DNA from: Aldehydirespirator sp965221605
GTDB lineage: Bacteria; Actinomycetota; Acidimicrobiia; Acidimicrobiales; Aldehydirespiratoraceae
Direction of reading: 5' to 3'
NCBI GenBank assembly: GCA_965221605.1
Contig: CBDCSK010000015.1
Coordinates: forward strand, 620,001-684,000
Length of the DNA: 64,000 nt
The notes below the pieces were generated by a model. It was given only the letters and a program-made list of their open reading frames with translations, was not told the DNA's origin and did no database searches. The translations under genes were made by a program, and so were the position numbers. Every line of letters begins with the position of its first letter. The stretch's first letter is position 1. Of the stretch, positions 16,753 to 24,403 are shown piece by piece.

Positions 16753-17787
16753 GACGAGTAGTTCCAAGGGGTGCGGGGGTGGTGGTGGGTCCGCGTCGTT
16801 GGGTTTGAGGGTGTCCAAGATCTGGGCTGTCAACAAGCCCCGATCTTGGAGGATCTCGGCATGAACCCGGACTTGGACACCCTCGCGACTGCACTGTATG
16901 TGCGGATCGACGATTTGTTGGCGGCGAACCCGCAGTGGGCGCCGCTTCGGCCCGCGGTGGGGATCGCGCCTGCGCTGTCGGACGCGGAGCTGGTCACGCT
17001 GGCGGTGCTTCAGGCGCTGCTGGGCTTCGACTCTGAGGCCCGCTTCGTCCGCTACGCCAGAGCGCACCTGGGGCCGTGGTTCCCCTATGTGCCCCAGCGC
17101 AGCGGCTACAACAAGCGGCTGCGCCGGGCCGGCGAGATGATGCGCCACGTGATCGCGGCGCTGGCGCGGGAGTGCCCGATGTGGCACGACGACGTGTGGC
17201 TGGTGGACTCCACGCCTGTCGAGTGCGGCCGCAGCCGAAGCACCCAGCAGCGCTCCGACCTCGCAGGATGGGCCGCCTACGGCTACTGCGCCTCGCACTC
17301 GCGGTGGTTCTGGGGGCTGCGCCTGCACCTCATCACCACACCGGCGGGACTGCCGGTCGCGTACGCGCTCACCGCAGCCGGAGACGACGAGCGCGACACC
17401 TGCCTCGAGATGATCGCCAGAGCCGGGATCGCCCGGGCGGGCCAGACTCTCATCGCCGACAAGGGATACCGCTCAGCAGCCTTCGAAGCCGCCCTCAACG
17501 CCGCCGGCGTCACACTCATCCGGCCCGCCGCCAAAGGCGAGCCGCCCCGACCCGGGCGACAGTTCCTGCGCCCGCTGCGCCAGATCATCGAGTCCATCAA
17601 CCAGACCCTCAAAGCCCAACTCGGCCTCGAACGCCACCACGGCCGCACCAGACCAGGCGTCGCCGCGCGCGTCCTGCAACGGCTCCTCGCCCTCACCGCA
17701 GCAATCTGGCACAACCAAACCACCCAACAACCCGGCCCCGCCCGCAGCCTCACCGCCTACGACCACTAACCCCTTGGAACTACTCAT
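16753..17787 (+). mobile_element. IS982-family insertion sequence, complete, about 1035 bp
   Basis: Terminal inverted repeats GAGTAGTTCCAAGGGGT (16755-16771) and ACCCCTTGGAACTACTC (17769-17785) are perfect over 17 bp. CTAG flanks both sides (16749-16752 and 17788-17791) and acts as the apparent target duplication. A single transposase gene fills the element. Length and ends fit IS982 elements. The target is a duplicated vapC gene. Confidence 0.88.
16861..17769 (+). CDS. IS982-family transposase
   Basis: A 302-residue DDE transposase. Catalytic positions are visible in WLVDSTPVECGRSRS (first Asp), TLIADKGYRSAAFE (second Asp) and RQIIESINQTLKAQL (Glu). The YGYCASHSRWFWGLRLHL segment is characteristic of IS982 members. 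The ATG at 16861 matches the family N-terminus; an in-frame upstream extension to 16771 would start inside the left inverted repeat. The gene is intact, ending at the right inverted repeat, so the element may still be mobile. Confidence 0.92.
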   Translation: MNPDLDTLATALYVRIDDLLAANPQWAPLRPAVGIAPALSDAELVTLAVLQALLGFDSEARFVRYARAHLGPWFPYVPQRSGYNKRLRRAGEMMRHVIAALARECPMWHDDVWLVDSTPVECGRSRSTQQRSDLAGWAAYGYCASHSRWFWGLRLHLITTPAGLPVAYALTAAGDDERDTCLEMIARAGIARAGQTLIADKGYRSAAFEAALNAAGVTLIRPAAKGEPPRPGRQFLRPLRQIIESINQTLKAQLGLERHHGRTRPGVAARVLQRLLALTAAIWHNQTTQQPGPARSLTAYDH

Positions 17788-17920
17788 CTAGCCGCGATCG
17801 AGGTCGAGACTGGGCTTGGCACTCCTCAAGCGTCTACGAGTGGTTCCCGGTCGGCACGTTCGTCGTCGACACGATCTCCCGGCTCTCGTGCGTCACGGTC
17901 CACCAGCCGAGGGGCGAGAT

Positions 17921-18061
17921 ATGACGGACATGCCGATGTGGGTCCAGGCCGCCGTGAACGACGAGCGGCGCAAGCTCAGGGAGAACCTGCGGTTGCAGGT
18001 GCCGGCTGAGAGGGCAGAGGCCAAGATCGGGCTTCGAGTGTGCGGCGGACTCCCGGAATAG
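17921..18061 (+). pseudogene. truncated copy of the 22009 small toxin-like gene
   Basis: Its first 36 residues (MTDMPMWVQAAVNDERRKLR and on to EAKI) are nearly identical to the protein encoded at 22009-22290. It then diverges and stops after 46 residues, where the intact relative has 93. The break sits at the EAKI boundary, so a deletion or recombination removed the C-terminal half. It directly follows the split vapC relic, giving a junction of two damaged toxin genes. It is unlikely to be functional. Confidence 0.7.
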
Positions 18062-18168
18062 TCTCGGAGTTACACGCCACAACCATGGCCACATACCACG
18101 CTCAATGAAGCTGGGAGCCCGCCACACGGAACTGCAATGGCAAGTCGATCCGAGTTGGTCCTCGCCCC

Positions 18169-18260
18169 TGCAAAGTGCCCGGCAATGGCCCTGCAATATG
18201 CTCGCTATAGATCCTGCAATATGCTCGGCAATTTATCTGCAATATGCATGCTGATCATTT
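18169..18260 (+). repeat. four iteron-like direct repeats, 23-bp period, upstream of ATPase gene
   Basis: The motif TGCAAWRTGC recurs at 18169, 18192, 18215 and 18238, exactly every 23 bp. The last three copies share TGCAATATGC. The array ends 20 bp before the ATPase start codon at 18281. A 23-bp step is close to two helical turns, placing all copies on one face of the DNA, as in iteron or operator arrays. A similar array with a related core precedes the second ATPase. Confidence 0.85.
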
Positions 18261-18280
18261 GGTGAAGGTATGATGAGCCT

Positions 18281-19573
18281 ATGTCATCGGCCTCCTTCGG
18301 ACAGGCGGGACCGCTCACTCCGGACGGCTACCTAACGCGGGTCGCCGATGTCGTGGTGGGACGGGCGCTGGCGATCTCCCCGATCGTCGTGGTGGAGGGT
18401 GCCCGCGGCACCGGCAAGTCGTGGACCGGCCTTCGCCATGCCCGCAGCCAGATCCGGCTCGACCGCGACCCCGGCGCCGTAGAGGCCGCCTCGCTGCGGC
18501 CTGGCGCGGCCCTGGAGGGCGACCGGCCGCGACTCGTCGACGAGTGGCAGCTCGCTCCGGGCCTGTGGAACTTCGCCCGCCATGTTGTGGACGCCGAGTC
18601 GGGCCGGGGCCGCTTCATCTTCACAGGATCGGCCCATCCGCCCGACGACCGCACCCGTCACTCCGGCGCGGGCCGCGTGGTGCGGGTGCGGATGCGGCCC
18701 ATGTCGCTGGCGGAGTCGGGCGAGTCGTCGGGCGAGGTGTCTCTCGGCTCGCTGCTCGCCGGCGGCGACTGCTCGGCGGGGGCTTCTGCCGCCACCGTCG
18801 ATGACGTGGTGGAGGCGCTGTGCCGGGGCGGCTGGCCTCGCCATCTGGGGATGGCGGTGGCGGACGCACAGTCGCTGTGCCGCGCCTACCTGCAGGAGGT
18901 TGCTCGGGCAGACATCGGCCGGCTGGGGCGGTCGCGGCACCGGCCCGAGGGCGTTCGGAGGCTGCTGTCCTCGCTGAGCCGCAACATCGCGACCGCGGCC
19001 GCGGCGAGCACCCTGTCCGACGACATCGCCGGTGACGCCTCGCCTTCCCGGAACACGGTGGCGGAGTACCTGGAGGCGCTCAGGCGGGTGTTCGTGGTCG
19101 AGGACCTGCCGGCCTGGGCGGTGCACCTCAGGTCGCGGGCGCGGTTGCGGCGGTCTCCCAAGCGTCATCTGGTGGATCCTTCGCTGGCGGCGGCGACGCT
19201 GCGGGCTGGACCTGAGCGCCTGTGGCGTGATGTCGGCTATCTGGGTCAGGCTTTCGAGTCGCTGGTGGTGCGCGATCTGCGGGTGTACGCGGAGGCGAAC
19301 GACGCCGACGTGTGGCACTTCCGCGACAGCAACGGCCACGAGCTCGACGCCGTGGTGGCGCATGGCGACGGCCGCTGGCTGGCCGTGGAGGTCAAGCTGG
19401 GTTCCGGGGAGCGGCTGGACGAGGCCGCCCGGTCGCTCACGCGGGCCTGTGAACAGATCGACCCATCCAAGGTGGGCGAGCCTGCCAAGAAGCTGGTGAT
19501 TACCGCCGCCGGCTACGGCTACGAGCGCCCCGACGGCGTGACGGTGCTGCCCATCACCGCCCTCGGCCCGTAG
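18281..19573 (+). CDS. AAA-type ATPase with DUF4143 C-terminus
   Basis: A 430-residue protein. Walker A is VEGARGTGKS (residues 39-47) and the acidic strand RPRLVDEWQLAPGLW is the DUF4143-family Walker B equivalent, followed by FIFTGSAHPP. The C-terminal part (about 290-430) has HLVDPSLAAA and a nuclease-like HELDAVVAHGDGRWLAVEVKLG strand pair (D...EVK), which looks PD-(D/E)XK-like. Members are widespread and poorly understood. It lies behind a 23-bp-period repeat array, has a close paralogue at 20347 and a relic at 34686. Its last 55 bp overlap the convergent coiled-coil gene. A GC hairpin directly follows the stop. Confidence 0.85.
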   Translation: MSSASFGQAGPLTPDGYLTRVADVVVGRALAISPIVVVEGARGTGKSWTGLRHARSQIRLDRDPGAVEAASLRPGAALEGDRPRLVDEWQLAPGLWNFARHVVDAESGRGRFIFTGSAHPPDDRTRHSGAGRVVRVRMRPMSLAESGESSGEVSLGSLLAGGDCSAGASAATVDDVVEALCRGGWPRHLGMAVADAQSLCRAYLQEVARADIGRLGRSRHRPEGVRRLLSSLSRNIATAAAASTLSDDIAGDASPSRNTVAEYLEALRRVFVVEDLPAWAVHLRSRARLRRSPKRHLVDPSLAAATLRAGPERLWRDVGYLGQAFESLVVRDLRVYAEANDADVWHFRDSNGHELDAVVAHGDGRWLAVEVKLGSGERLDEAARSLTRACEQIDPSKVGEPAKKLVITAAGYGYERPDGVTVLPITALGP

Positions 19574-20067
19574 CCCGCCTCGGCTGAGCCGGGAGAACGC
19601 ACGACGATCCTCCGGCTCGTCGTCCCTGCCACCCGCCCGGGTCCGTGGCCTGCGGCCGTGGCCGTGGTCAGATCCGAGATGTTGGCGTTGATGACGCCAG
19701 CGGTCTCGAGCGCGACGATGAGAGCAGTCAGCTTCAGGCCCAGTTCGTCGATCTTCTCTTCCAGCTCCTCTATCTTCGTGTCTTGGGCCGCGAATCTGTC
19801 GTCCATCTTCACTTCGAGACGCGTGATCCTGTCGTTGGTGTCGCTGATCCGTACGTTGGTGACGGTGAGCGAGAAGCCCAGCAGCACGACCACGACGGCG
19901 CCGAGTATGGCGGGCAGGGGGTCCTCCACGAGCTTGGCCCATGTGCTCGGCCTCACCGCCGGGGCGGATCCGGCCGGGGCAGGTTCCGGCAGTGTCGGTC
20001 GGGGGTCGGCCATAGGGTCGTTGTGTGGTTGCGGTTGGAGCGTCGCTGGTGGGAGGGATGCGGTCAC
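19519..20067 (-). CDS. single-pass membrane protein with coiled coil
   Basis: About 182 residues. A Pro-rich cytoplasmic N-terminus leads to one membrane helix (LPAILGAVVVVLLGFSLTV, about residues 53-71), then a coiled coil of polar heptads (NDRITRLEVKMDDRF, AQDTKIEELEEKIDEL) ending LGLKLTALIVALE. Two related proteins occur at 53405 and 57961. The GTG start is at 20067, with an ATG alternative at 20013. A canonical promoter (TTGACA, 17 bp, TATTTT) lies about 90 bp upstream. Its tail overlaps the 3' end of the ATPase gene in antisense, an arrangement that may allow cross-regulation. Function unknown. Confidence 0.68.
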   Translation of the reverse strand: MTASLPPATLQPQPHNDPMADPRPTLPEPAPAGSAPAVRPSTWAKLVEDPLPAILGAVVVVLLGFSLTVTNVRISDTNDRITRLEVKMDDRFAAQDTKIEELEEKIDELGLKLTALIVALETAGVINANISDLTTATAAGHGPGRVAGTTSRRIVVRSPGSAEAGYGPRAVMGSTVTPSGRS

Positions 20068-20155
20068 GGTGCCTCGCTTGAGGGGGCGGCGCGTGGCTCG
20101 GCGCTGTCGTGTGTGGATGACTGCCGCGTAGCCCGGCAGCGAGGCACAGTAGATG

Positions 20156-20184
20156 AAAATACACTACAACCTATGTTGTGTCAA
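20156..20184 (-). promoter_or_regulatory. sigma70-type promoter for the coiled-coil membrane gene
   Basis: Read on the minus strand, TTGACA (20184-20179) and TATTTT (20161-20156) are separated by exactly 17 bp. The spacer contains ACAAC-ATAG-GTTGT, a 5-bp dyad that could bind a regulator. The predicted start is about 80 bp ahead of the GTG at 20067. Confidence 0.6.
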
Positions 20185-20220
20185 CTTTGTCGAGCCCGTC
20201 CGCACCCCTGCTCACAGTAG

Positions 20221-20334
20221 TTGCGGATAGCCGATCACAGGAATTGCAAACTGTTGGTTCAATATGTTGCAGATCGCTGATTCCAAGAGTTGCAGATTGC
20301 TGGTATGAATATTGCAGAATGCTGGTGATAGCCC
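20221..20334 (+). repeat. five iteron-like direct repeats, 22-23-bp period, upstream of second ATPase gene
   Basis: Units starting TTGC recur at 20221, 20244, 20267, 20290 and 20312. The later copies share TTGCAGA-N2-GCTG. Spacing is 23, 23, 23 and 22 bp. The array ends just before the GTG at 20347. The core resembles the 18169 array (TGCA ... TGC), so both ATPase genes probably share a binding protein, perhaps the ATPase itself. Confidence 0.85.
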
Positions 20335-20346
20335 TATTGTGCGACT

Positions 20347-21600
20347 GTGGAATACCGGCCCAGGATCGTCGATGGCATGATCGCGCAACGGCTGCAGGCC
20401 GCTCCGACCGTGGTGATCGAGGGAGTCCGCGGATCGGGCAAGACGGAGGCGGCGCGACAGCAGTCCCGCAGCGAGGTGAGGTTCGACGTGGACAGTCACG
20501 CCCGGGCCCTCGCCGAGATAGACCCCGCGGCCGTGATCGAAGGCCCGGAGCCGCGGCTGCTCGACGAATGGCAGCACGCCCCGGCCGTCTGGAACCACGT
20601 TCGCCGAGCCAGTGATGAGGGCCGCCGGCCGGGACGGTTCATCTTGACTGGCTCGGCAGTCCCGAGCGACGACGCCACCCGGCACAGCGGGGCCGGCCGC
20701 ATCTCCCGGATCCGCCTGCGTCCCATGACGCTCTTCGAGACGGGAGACTCCACCGGCACGGTGGGGCTGGGCAGCCTGTTGTCCTCGGGAGGTGCCGGGG
20801 GCCGGGCCCGGGAGGCGGGCCTCGCCGATCTGACCGAGGCTCTGTGCCGCGGGGGATGGCCCGCCAACCTCGGATCGGGCCCGGCCGCCGCCCAGCAGTA
20901 CGTGCGGGACTACCTCGACGAGATCCACAGGGCCGATGTTGGCCCGCCGGGCGGCCGCGGGCGCGACCCGGCGGGAATGCGGCGGCTGTTGAGGTCGCTC
21001 GCCCGCAACACCGCGACCGAAGCGTCCCAAGCGACGCTGGCCGCGGACGCGGGCGGCGAACGGCCGCTGCACCGCGACACCGTCCGATCGTACCTCGATG
21101 CCCTCGAACGAGTGTTCGTGGTGGAGGACCAGCCCGCGTGGTCGGTCCGGCTGCGCTCGAGGTCGCGCCTGAGGCGGGCAAGCAAGCGCCACCTCGTCGA
21201 CCCGTCGCTCGCGGCGGCGGCGCTGCGAGCCGGTCCGCACCACCTCCAGCGGGACCTGGAGCTGCTCGGACTGCTGTTTGAGTCGCTCGTGGTGCGCGAC
21301 CTGCGGGTGTACGCGGGAGCATGCGATGGCGAGGTCTTCCACTACCGCGACAACACTGGGCTGGAGACCGACGCGGTGGTGGAGACTGCTGGCGGGGCCT
21401 GGCTCGCCGTGGAAGTCAAGCTGGGCGGCGAGCGGGCCATCGAAGCCGCCGCCCGCAATCTGGTCGGGCTGCGCTCCAGGGTCGATACCGCCGCGGTTGG
21501 CGAGCCGGCCAAGCTGATCGTCATCACCGCCGTCGGCGGCTACGGCTACGACCGTCCTGACGGCGTCGCCGTCGTCCCCATCACCGCCCTCGGCCCGTAG
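20347..21600 (+). CDS. AAA-type ATPase with DUF4143 C-terminus, paralogue
   Basis: A 417-residue paralogue of the 18281 protein. Walker A is EGVRGSGKTE (residues 25-34); the acidic strand EPRLLDEWQHAP and FILTGSAVPSDDATRHSGAG follow. The C-terminal half shares HLVDPSLAAAALRAGP and ETDAVVETAGGAWLAVEVKLG (nuclease-like D...EVK). It lacks the N-terminal 15 residues of its paralogue and starts at a GTG right after the repeat array. Homology continues past the stop codon as a shared GC hairpin, indicating segmental duplication. The divergence of most positions shows the duplication is old. Confidence 0.85.
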   Translation: MEYRPRIVDGMIAQRLQAAPTVVIEGVRGSGKTEAARQQSRSEVRFDVDSHARALAEIDPAAVIEGPEPRLLDEWQHAPAVWNHVRRASDEGRRPGRFILTGSAVPSDDATRHSGAGRISRIRLRPMTLFETGDSTGTVGLGSLLSSGGAGGRAREAGLADLTEALCRGGWPANLGSGPAAAQQYVRDYLDEIHRADVGPPGGRGRDPAGMRRLLRSLARNTATEASQATLAADAGGERPLHRDTVRSYLDALERVFVVEDQPAWSVRLRSRSRLRRASKRHLVDPSLAAAALRAGPHHLQRDLELLGLLFESLVVRDLRVYAGACDGEVFHYRDNTGLETDAVVETAGGAWLAVEVKLGGERAIEAAARNLVGLRSRVDTAAVGEPAKLIVITAVGGYGYDRPDGVAVVPITALGP

Positions 21601-21630
21601 CCCGCCTCGGCCGGGCCGGGAGAGTTCCGT

Positions 21631-21903
21631 TCACGGCGCGGGGCGCCCCGCCGCCGTGCTGGGGCTCGACGCAGTGTCGTCGAGTGGGACCGCAAGCGAC
21701 GGATCGTCCAGGACCGACTCGATGCGAGCCAGCAGATCAGGATCGCCCCACACGGCCTGCTCGGCCTCGCTGAGGTCGCCCGGCAGGGTCGTCGCGGCGG
21801 CGCGGTCGGCCTCGCAAGCGGGGCGATCAGAGCCTCTGGATTCGCTCGGGTCTCCTGTGCCAGCGACAGCAGTGGGTGATTGAGGTGCGGATTCATGTAT
21901 CAT
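21631..21903 (-). CDS. small acidic hypothetical protein
   Basis: Ninety residues, acidic, with the segment DLSEAEQAVWGDPDLLARIESVLDDPSLAVPLDD near the C-terminus. The ATG at 21903 has a GGGAG ribosome site seven bases upstream. Composition and the predicted helix fit a small antitoxin-like protein, but no family is recognised. It sits between the second ATPase (convergent) and the toxin-like gene at 22009 (divergent), about 100 bp from it. Confidence 0.45.
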   Translation of the reverse strand: MIHESAPQSPTAVAGTGDPSESRGSDRPACEADRAAATTLPGDLSEAEQAVWGDPDLLARIESVLDDPSLAVPLDDTASSPSTAAGRPAP

Positions 21904-22008
21904 AATGCACTCCCATTACTACTGGTCATCTTAGATGCATCTAGTGTATCGGAGGATACCGCCTCCCGGCGCTCCTGCGCCAGCATCCAGCAACTGAGGG
22001 GGCGAGAG

Positions 22009-22290
22009 ATGACGGATGTGCCGATGTGGGTCCAAGCCGCCGTGAACGATGAGCGGCGCAAGCTCAGAGAGAATCCGCGGCTGCGGGTGCTGGCTGAGAG
22101 GGTGGAAGCGAAGATCGCTGCGATCAGGGACGATCCGGGTCGAGAACGCGGCAACTCCGAAGTATTGCGTCTTCCGCGGCATCCTCCAATTCGGTCGTCG
22201 AGGGTCTACGGCTCCGGCGAGGGCCGCCTCGTGTTGTGGCAGCAAGTCGGCGACAGGGTGCTGATCCTCGGAATCGTGCCCATCGAGTGA
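22009..22290 (+). CDS. small RelE-like toxin candidate
   Basis: Ninety-three residues: MTDVPMWVQAAVNDERRKLR at the start, a helix with basic and acidic alternation, and the C-terminal strand GEGRLVLWQQVGDRVLILGIVP. The basic start plus a terminal strand pair (LVLWQQVGDRVLILGIV) resembles compact RelE/HigB-like toxins, but this is only a shape match. A truncated near-copy lies at 17921. No clear antitoxin follows; the divergent acidic gene at 21631 could be the partner. GAGGGGG lies about nine bases ahead of the ATG. Confidence 0.5.
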   Translation: MTDVPMWVQAAVNDERRKLRENPRLRVLAERVEAKIAAIRDDPGRERGNSEVLRLPRHPPIRSSRVYGSGEGRLVLWQQVGDRVLILGIVPIE

Positions 22291-22818
22291 AGCGCGGCCA
22301 GGCCCGCCGCGCTGAAGATGCCGTCCAGCGGAGTCGCGGCAGCCGCTCCCGCAGCCGATGACCAATTCACCGAGGTTCAACCTCAGAACCCACCACTTCC
22401 GCAGGAGCCTCCCACGGCGAGACTGTGATGGCAATGGAGAGAGGACCCGTAGGCCCTCTGAGATAGTGAGTTTCCGGCTGCTCTCCACGGCAAGACGAGT
22501 CTTCAATGGGGGAAGGCGCTTAGCCCACTGGGTTCGAAGAGGAAGTGCTCGGAACCGTGTCAGCCTCCGCTCGACTAGGGAGACCCTTGGAGGATCTGGC
22601 ATCCAGATTCGTATAAACGACCGCGTGGCGAGGATCCCTGCTAGTCGAGAGTGCCCGCGGTGAGGGCCAATCACAACGCCGACGCTCGGTCGAGGGTTGG
22701 TGAGATGGAGGTTGCGCGACACGAGTTCGGGGTCTATCTTCATGTCATAGTGAGCGTAGTCTTTCACTGCTACGCTACATAGAAATACTAGGAAGAGACT
22801 ACCTGAAGGAGACGACCC
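22291..22818. other. intergenic region upstream of CRISPR-Cas operon
   Basis: About 530 bp with no convincing gene. Features seen: near 22500 a CTTCAATGGGGG stretch that resembles the reverse complement of the CRISPR repeat start, and a clean inverted repeat AGCGTAG / CTACGCT at 22753-22776 inside an AT-richer segment that probably holds the cas promoter. Confidence 0.5.
22753..22776. promoter_or_regulatory. inverted repeat, candidate operator of cas operon
   Basis: AGCGTAG (22753-22759) and CTACGCT (22770-22776) are perfectly complementary with a 10-base loop. The following bases (ACATAGAAATACTAGG) are AT-rich for this genome. The element lies 40 bp upstream of the first small open frame with a strong ribosome site. 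It could be a repressor site or a transcript hairpin. Confidence 0.4.
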
Positions 22819-23043
22819 ATGCGAGCCGTTGTCGAGGAACTTGATCTGGAACAGCGTTGTGAGCAGGTGATGCGCATCGAGCACCGTGCAGGTGACGGGG
22901 TTGCTTCGTGGGTAGAGGGTCGGGCTGTCGAGTTCATGCGTATTCGTTGCCGACGCGTCGAGGAGTCTGACGACGGGCCGCACCATAGACGAGCGGTATC
23001 CGACGTGGAGGGAGGGTCGCGGACGGGCCCCCCGCGTAGCTGA
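22819..23043 (+). CDS. small hypothetical protein ahead of csb1
   Basis: A 74-residue open frame starting MRAVVEELDLEQRCEQVMRI. Its ATG has a strong AAGGAG ribosome site, and it follows the inverted repeat at 22753. The first half reads like a helical protein; the last 20 residues (GPHHRRAVSDVEGGSRTGPP) look non-coding, so it may be truncated. It might be a small regulator or leader peptide for the Cas operon starting 110 bp later. No homology recognised. Confidence 0.35.
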   Translation: MRAVVEELDLEQRCEQVMRIEHRAGDGVASWVEGRAVEFMRIRCRRVEESDDGPHHRRAVSDVEGGSRTGPPRS

Positions 23044-23152
23044 TGTCTGTGCGGCAAGAGAGTCTGGGACCCAGTGCCTGTCACACCGTCGCGCGATGAT
23101 CGAACCCGTGGCTCGGACAGCCAGTTCGAGCTTCCAGCGAAAGGAGCCATGA

Positions 23153-24400
23153 ATGGATGAACTCACGATTGAGCGGCTCACTGAAGCCGTGGCGGGCGGA
23201 GCGGTCGCGCTCCGGTCGATCATGCGGCTACAGCCTGCTGATGGCCCGGGAGGCAAGGTCTTCCCGCCCACCTACGCAGTGGCTGACTCGGCAGAGAACA
23301 AGTACGCCGTTGAGGACCGCCAGGTCGGCGACCGGGTGGCGACGACGGTGCTGCTCGACTCGGTGGCGTCGCAGGCCAACCGAGCCGAGCTAGCCCTCCT
23401 GGATGGCTGGGAGGAGGGCGAACTGAGCTTCCCTGTGCCCTACGTGGACTTCGCCGGGGAGCCGGGTCTGAGCGACCTGGACCGCATCACCGTGCTCCAG
23501 GCACCCCACCGCCTGGCGGACGCGATCTTCCGGGACAGCTTGCTCGACGGCACGCTGTTCCGGCTCAGCGACATCGGCCGAGCGATCACGGACGCGCGCC
23601 CCGGCAACGCCACCGAGATGTTCCGCTACGCGCCCACGGCCCTGCTGTTCGGGCAGTGGGACTCGACAGGACCGAAGGGTGGTCTCGGATCGAAGTTCCA
23701 GCGCGCCTACGTCTCGGAGGTCGTCGGGTTGGACGCTGAGACCGGAGTCAAGGTTGGCAGTCGCATCGATCCTCTCCAAATCGAGAAGCTGCCACCTGAC
23801 AGGGTGGCCTACAACCATCAGGACGAGACTCAGGTCTGGACGTTCGACAAGGACGAGGCAGCGAGCGGGACGGGAGGCAGGCCTGAACCCGCCTCGCGCG
23901 GCAGTGCGAGTGGTACCGCTGGACAACCGTCCAAGATCAACCACGGCAACATTGCGCCATCCATCGATTCGCGTGCCGGTGGTGTCACCATCTCGGAGGC
24001 TCGTCAGACCAGCGTGCTGTCTCTGGCGGCACTCCGGCGGCTGCGATTCGCTGGCCACAGTCGTGAGGCTCAGGTGGCAGCTAGGACGGCTGTCGCGGCC
24101 TTGGGCGTTGCGGCCATCACCTATGGCTACGAGGCCGATCACGATCTGCGGTCCAGATGCCTGCTCGTCCCCGAGCACGCTCCAGTCCTTGAGATGGTCG
24201 GCAGAGACGGCGAAGTACCGGCCGCTGTCGGCGTGGATCGGGAGTCCGCTGGGCGACTGCTGTCGGAGGCGTCGGCCCAGGCGGCCCGGGCCGGCATCGG
24301 CTGGTCTGAGGCCGAGATCGTCCTGAAGCCAGCGCCCAAACTGGTCGAGTTGCTGCGCCGCAGCCGCGACGTGGCGGCGCGCGAGCCCGCTGGGGAATGA
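23153..24400 (+). CDS. csb1: type I-G CRISPR-associated Csb1 (Cas7 backbone)
   Basis: A 415-residue Csb1/GSU0053-type protein, the Cas7 backbone of type I-G (formerly I-U) Cascade. The family N-terminus is visible with ERLTEAVAGGAVALRSIMRLQPADGPGGKVFPPTYA, VLLDSVASQANRAE and AHRLADAIFRDSLLDG-like LQAPHRLADAIFRDS, then SKFQRAYVSEVVG. It coats the crRNA spacer. AAGGAG stands seven bases before the ATG at 23153. The stop is 3 bp from csb2. First gene of a six-gene operon on the plus strand. Confidence 0.88.
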   Translation: MDELTIERLTEAVAGGAVALRSIMRLQPADGPGGKVFPPTYAVADSAENKYAVEDRQVGDRVATTVLLDSVASQANRAELALLDGWEEGELSFPVPYVDFAGEPGLSDLDRITVLQAPHRLADAIFRDSLLDGTLFRLSDIGRAITDARPGNATEMFRYAPTALLFGQWDSTGPKGGLGSKFQRAYVSEVVGLDAETGVKVGSRIDPLQIEKLPPDRVAYNHQDETQVWTFDKDEAASGTGGRPEPASRGSASGTAGQPSKINHGNIAPSIDSRAGGVTISEARQTSVLSLAALRRLRFAGHSREAQVAARTAVAALGVAAITYGYEADHDLRSRCLLVPEHAPVLEMVGRDGEVPAAVGVDRESAGRLLSEASAQAARAGIGWSEAEIVLKPAPKLVELLRRSRDVAAREPAGE

Positions 24401-24403
24401 CCG

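Larger units (their letters stand above)
16685..17900 (+). pseudogene. second vapC copy, truncated and split by IS982-type element
   Basis: Bases about 16685-16752 and 17792-17900 match consecutive parts of the intact vapC gene (about 16340-16480). They share GGCCCTGACCATCG on the left and GAGGTCGAGAC plus CTACGAGTGGTTCCCGGTC on the right. Removing 16753-17787 and one CTAG copy restores exactly the 18-base spacing seen in the intact gene. The start and the 3' third are missing; homology stops after CACGATCTCCCGG. It is therefore a non-functional duplicate. Confidence 0.85.

Noticed and set aside
19574..19593. GC hairpin after both DUF4143 ATPase stops as rho-independent terminators
   Set aside because: Six-base stem without a T-run; conserved by duplication, so not convincing as terminator.
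21546..21896. 116-residue minus-strand frame overlapping the second ATPase end
   Set aside because: Arg/Pro-rich shadow; the acidic 90-residue frame at 21631 reads better and has a ribosome site.
22490..22515. CTTCAATGGGGG stretch resembling the reverse complement of the CRISPR repeat
   Set aside because: Only about 10 of 36 bases match and no second copy at repeat spacing was seen.
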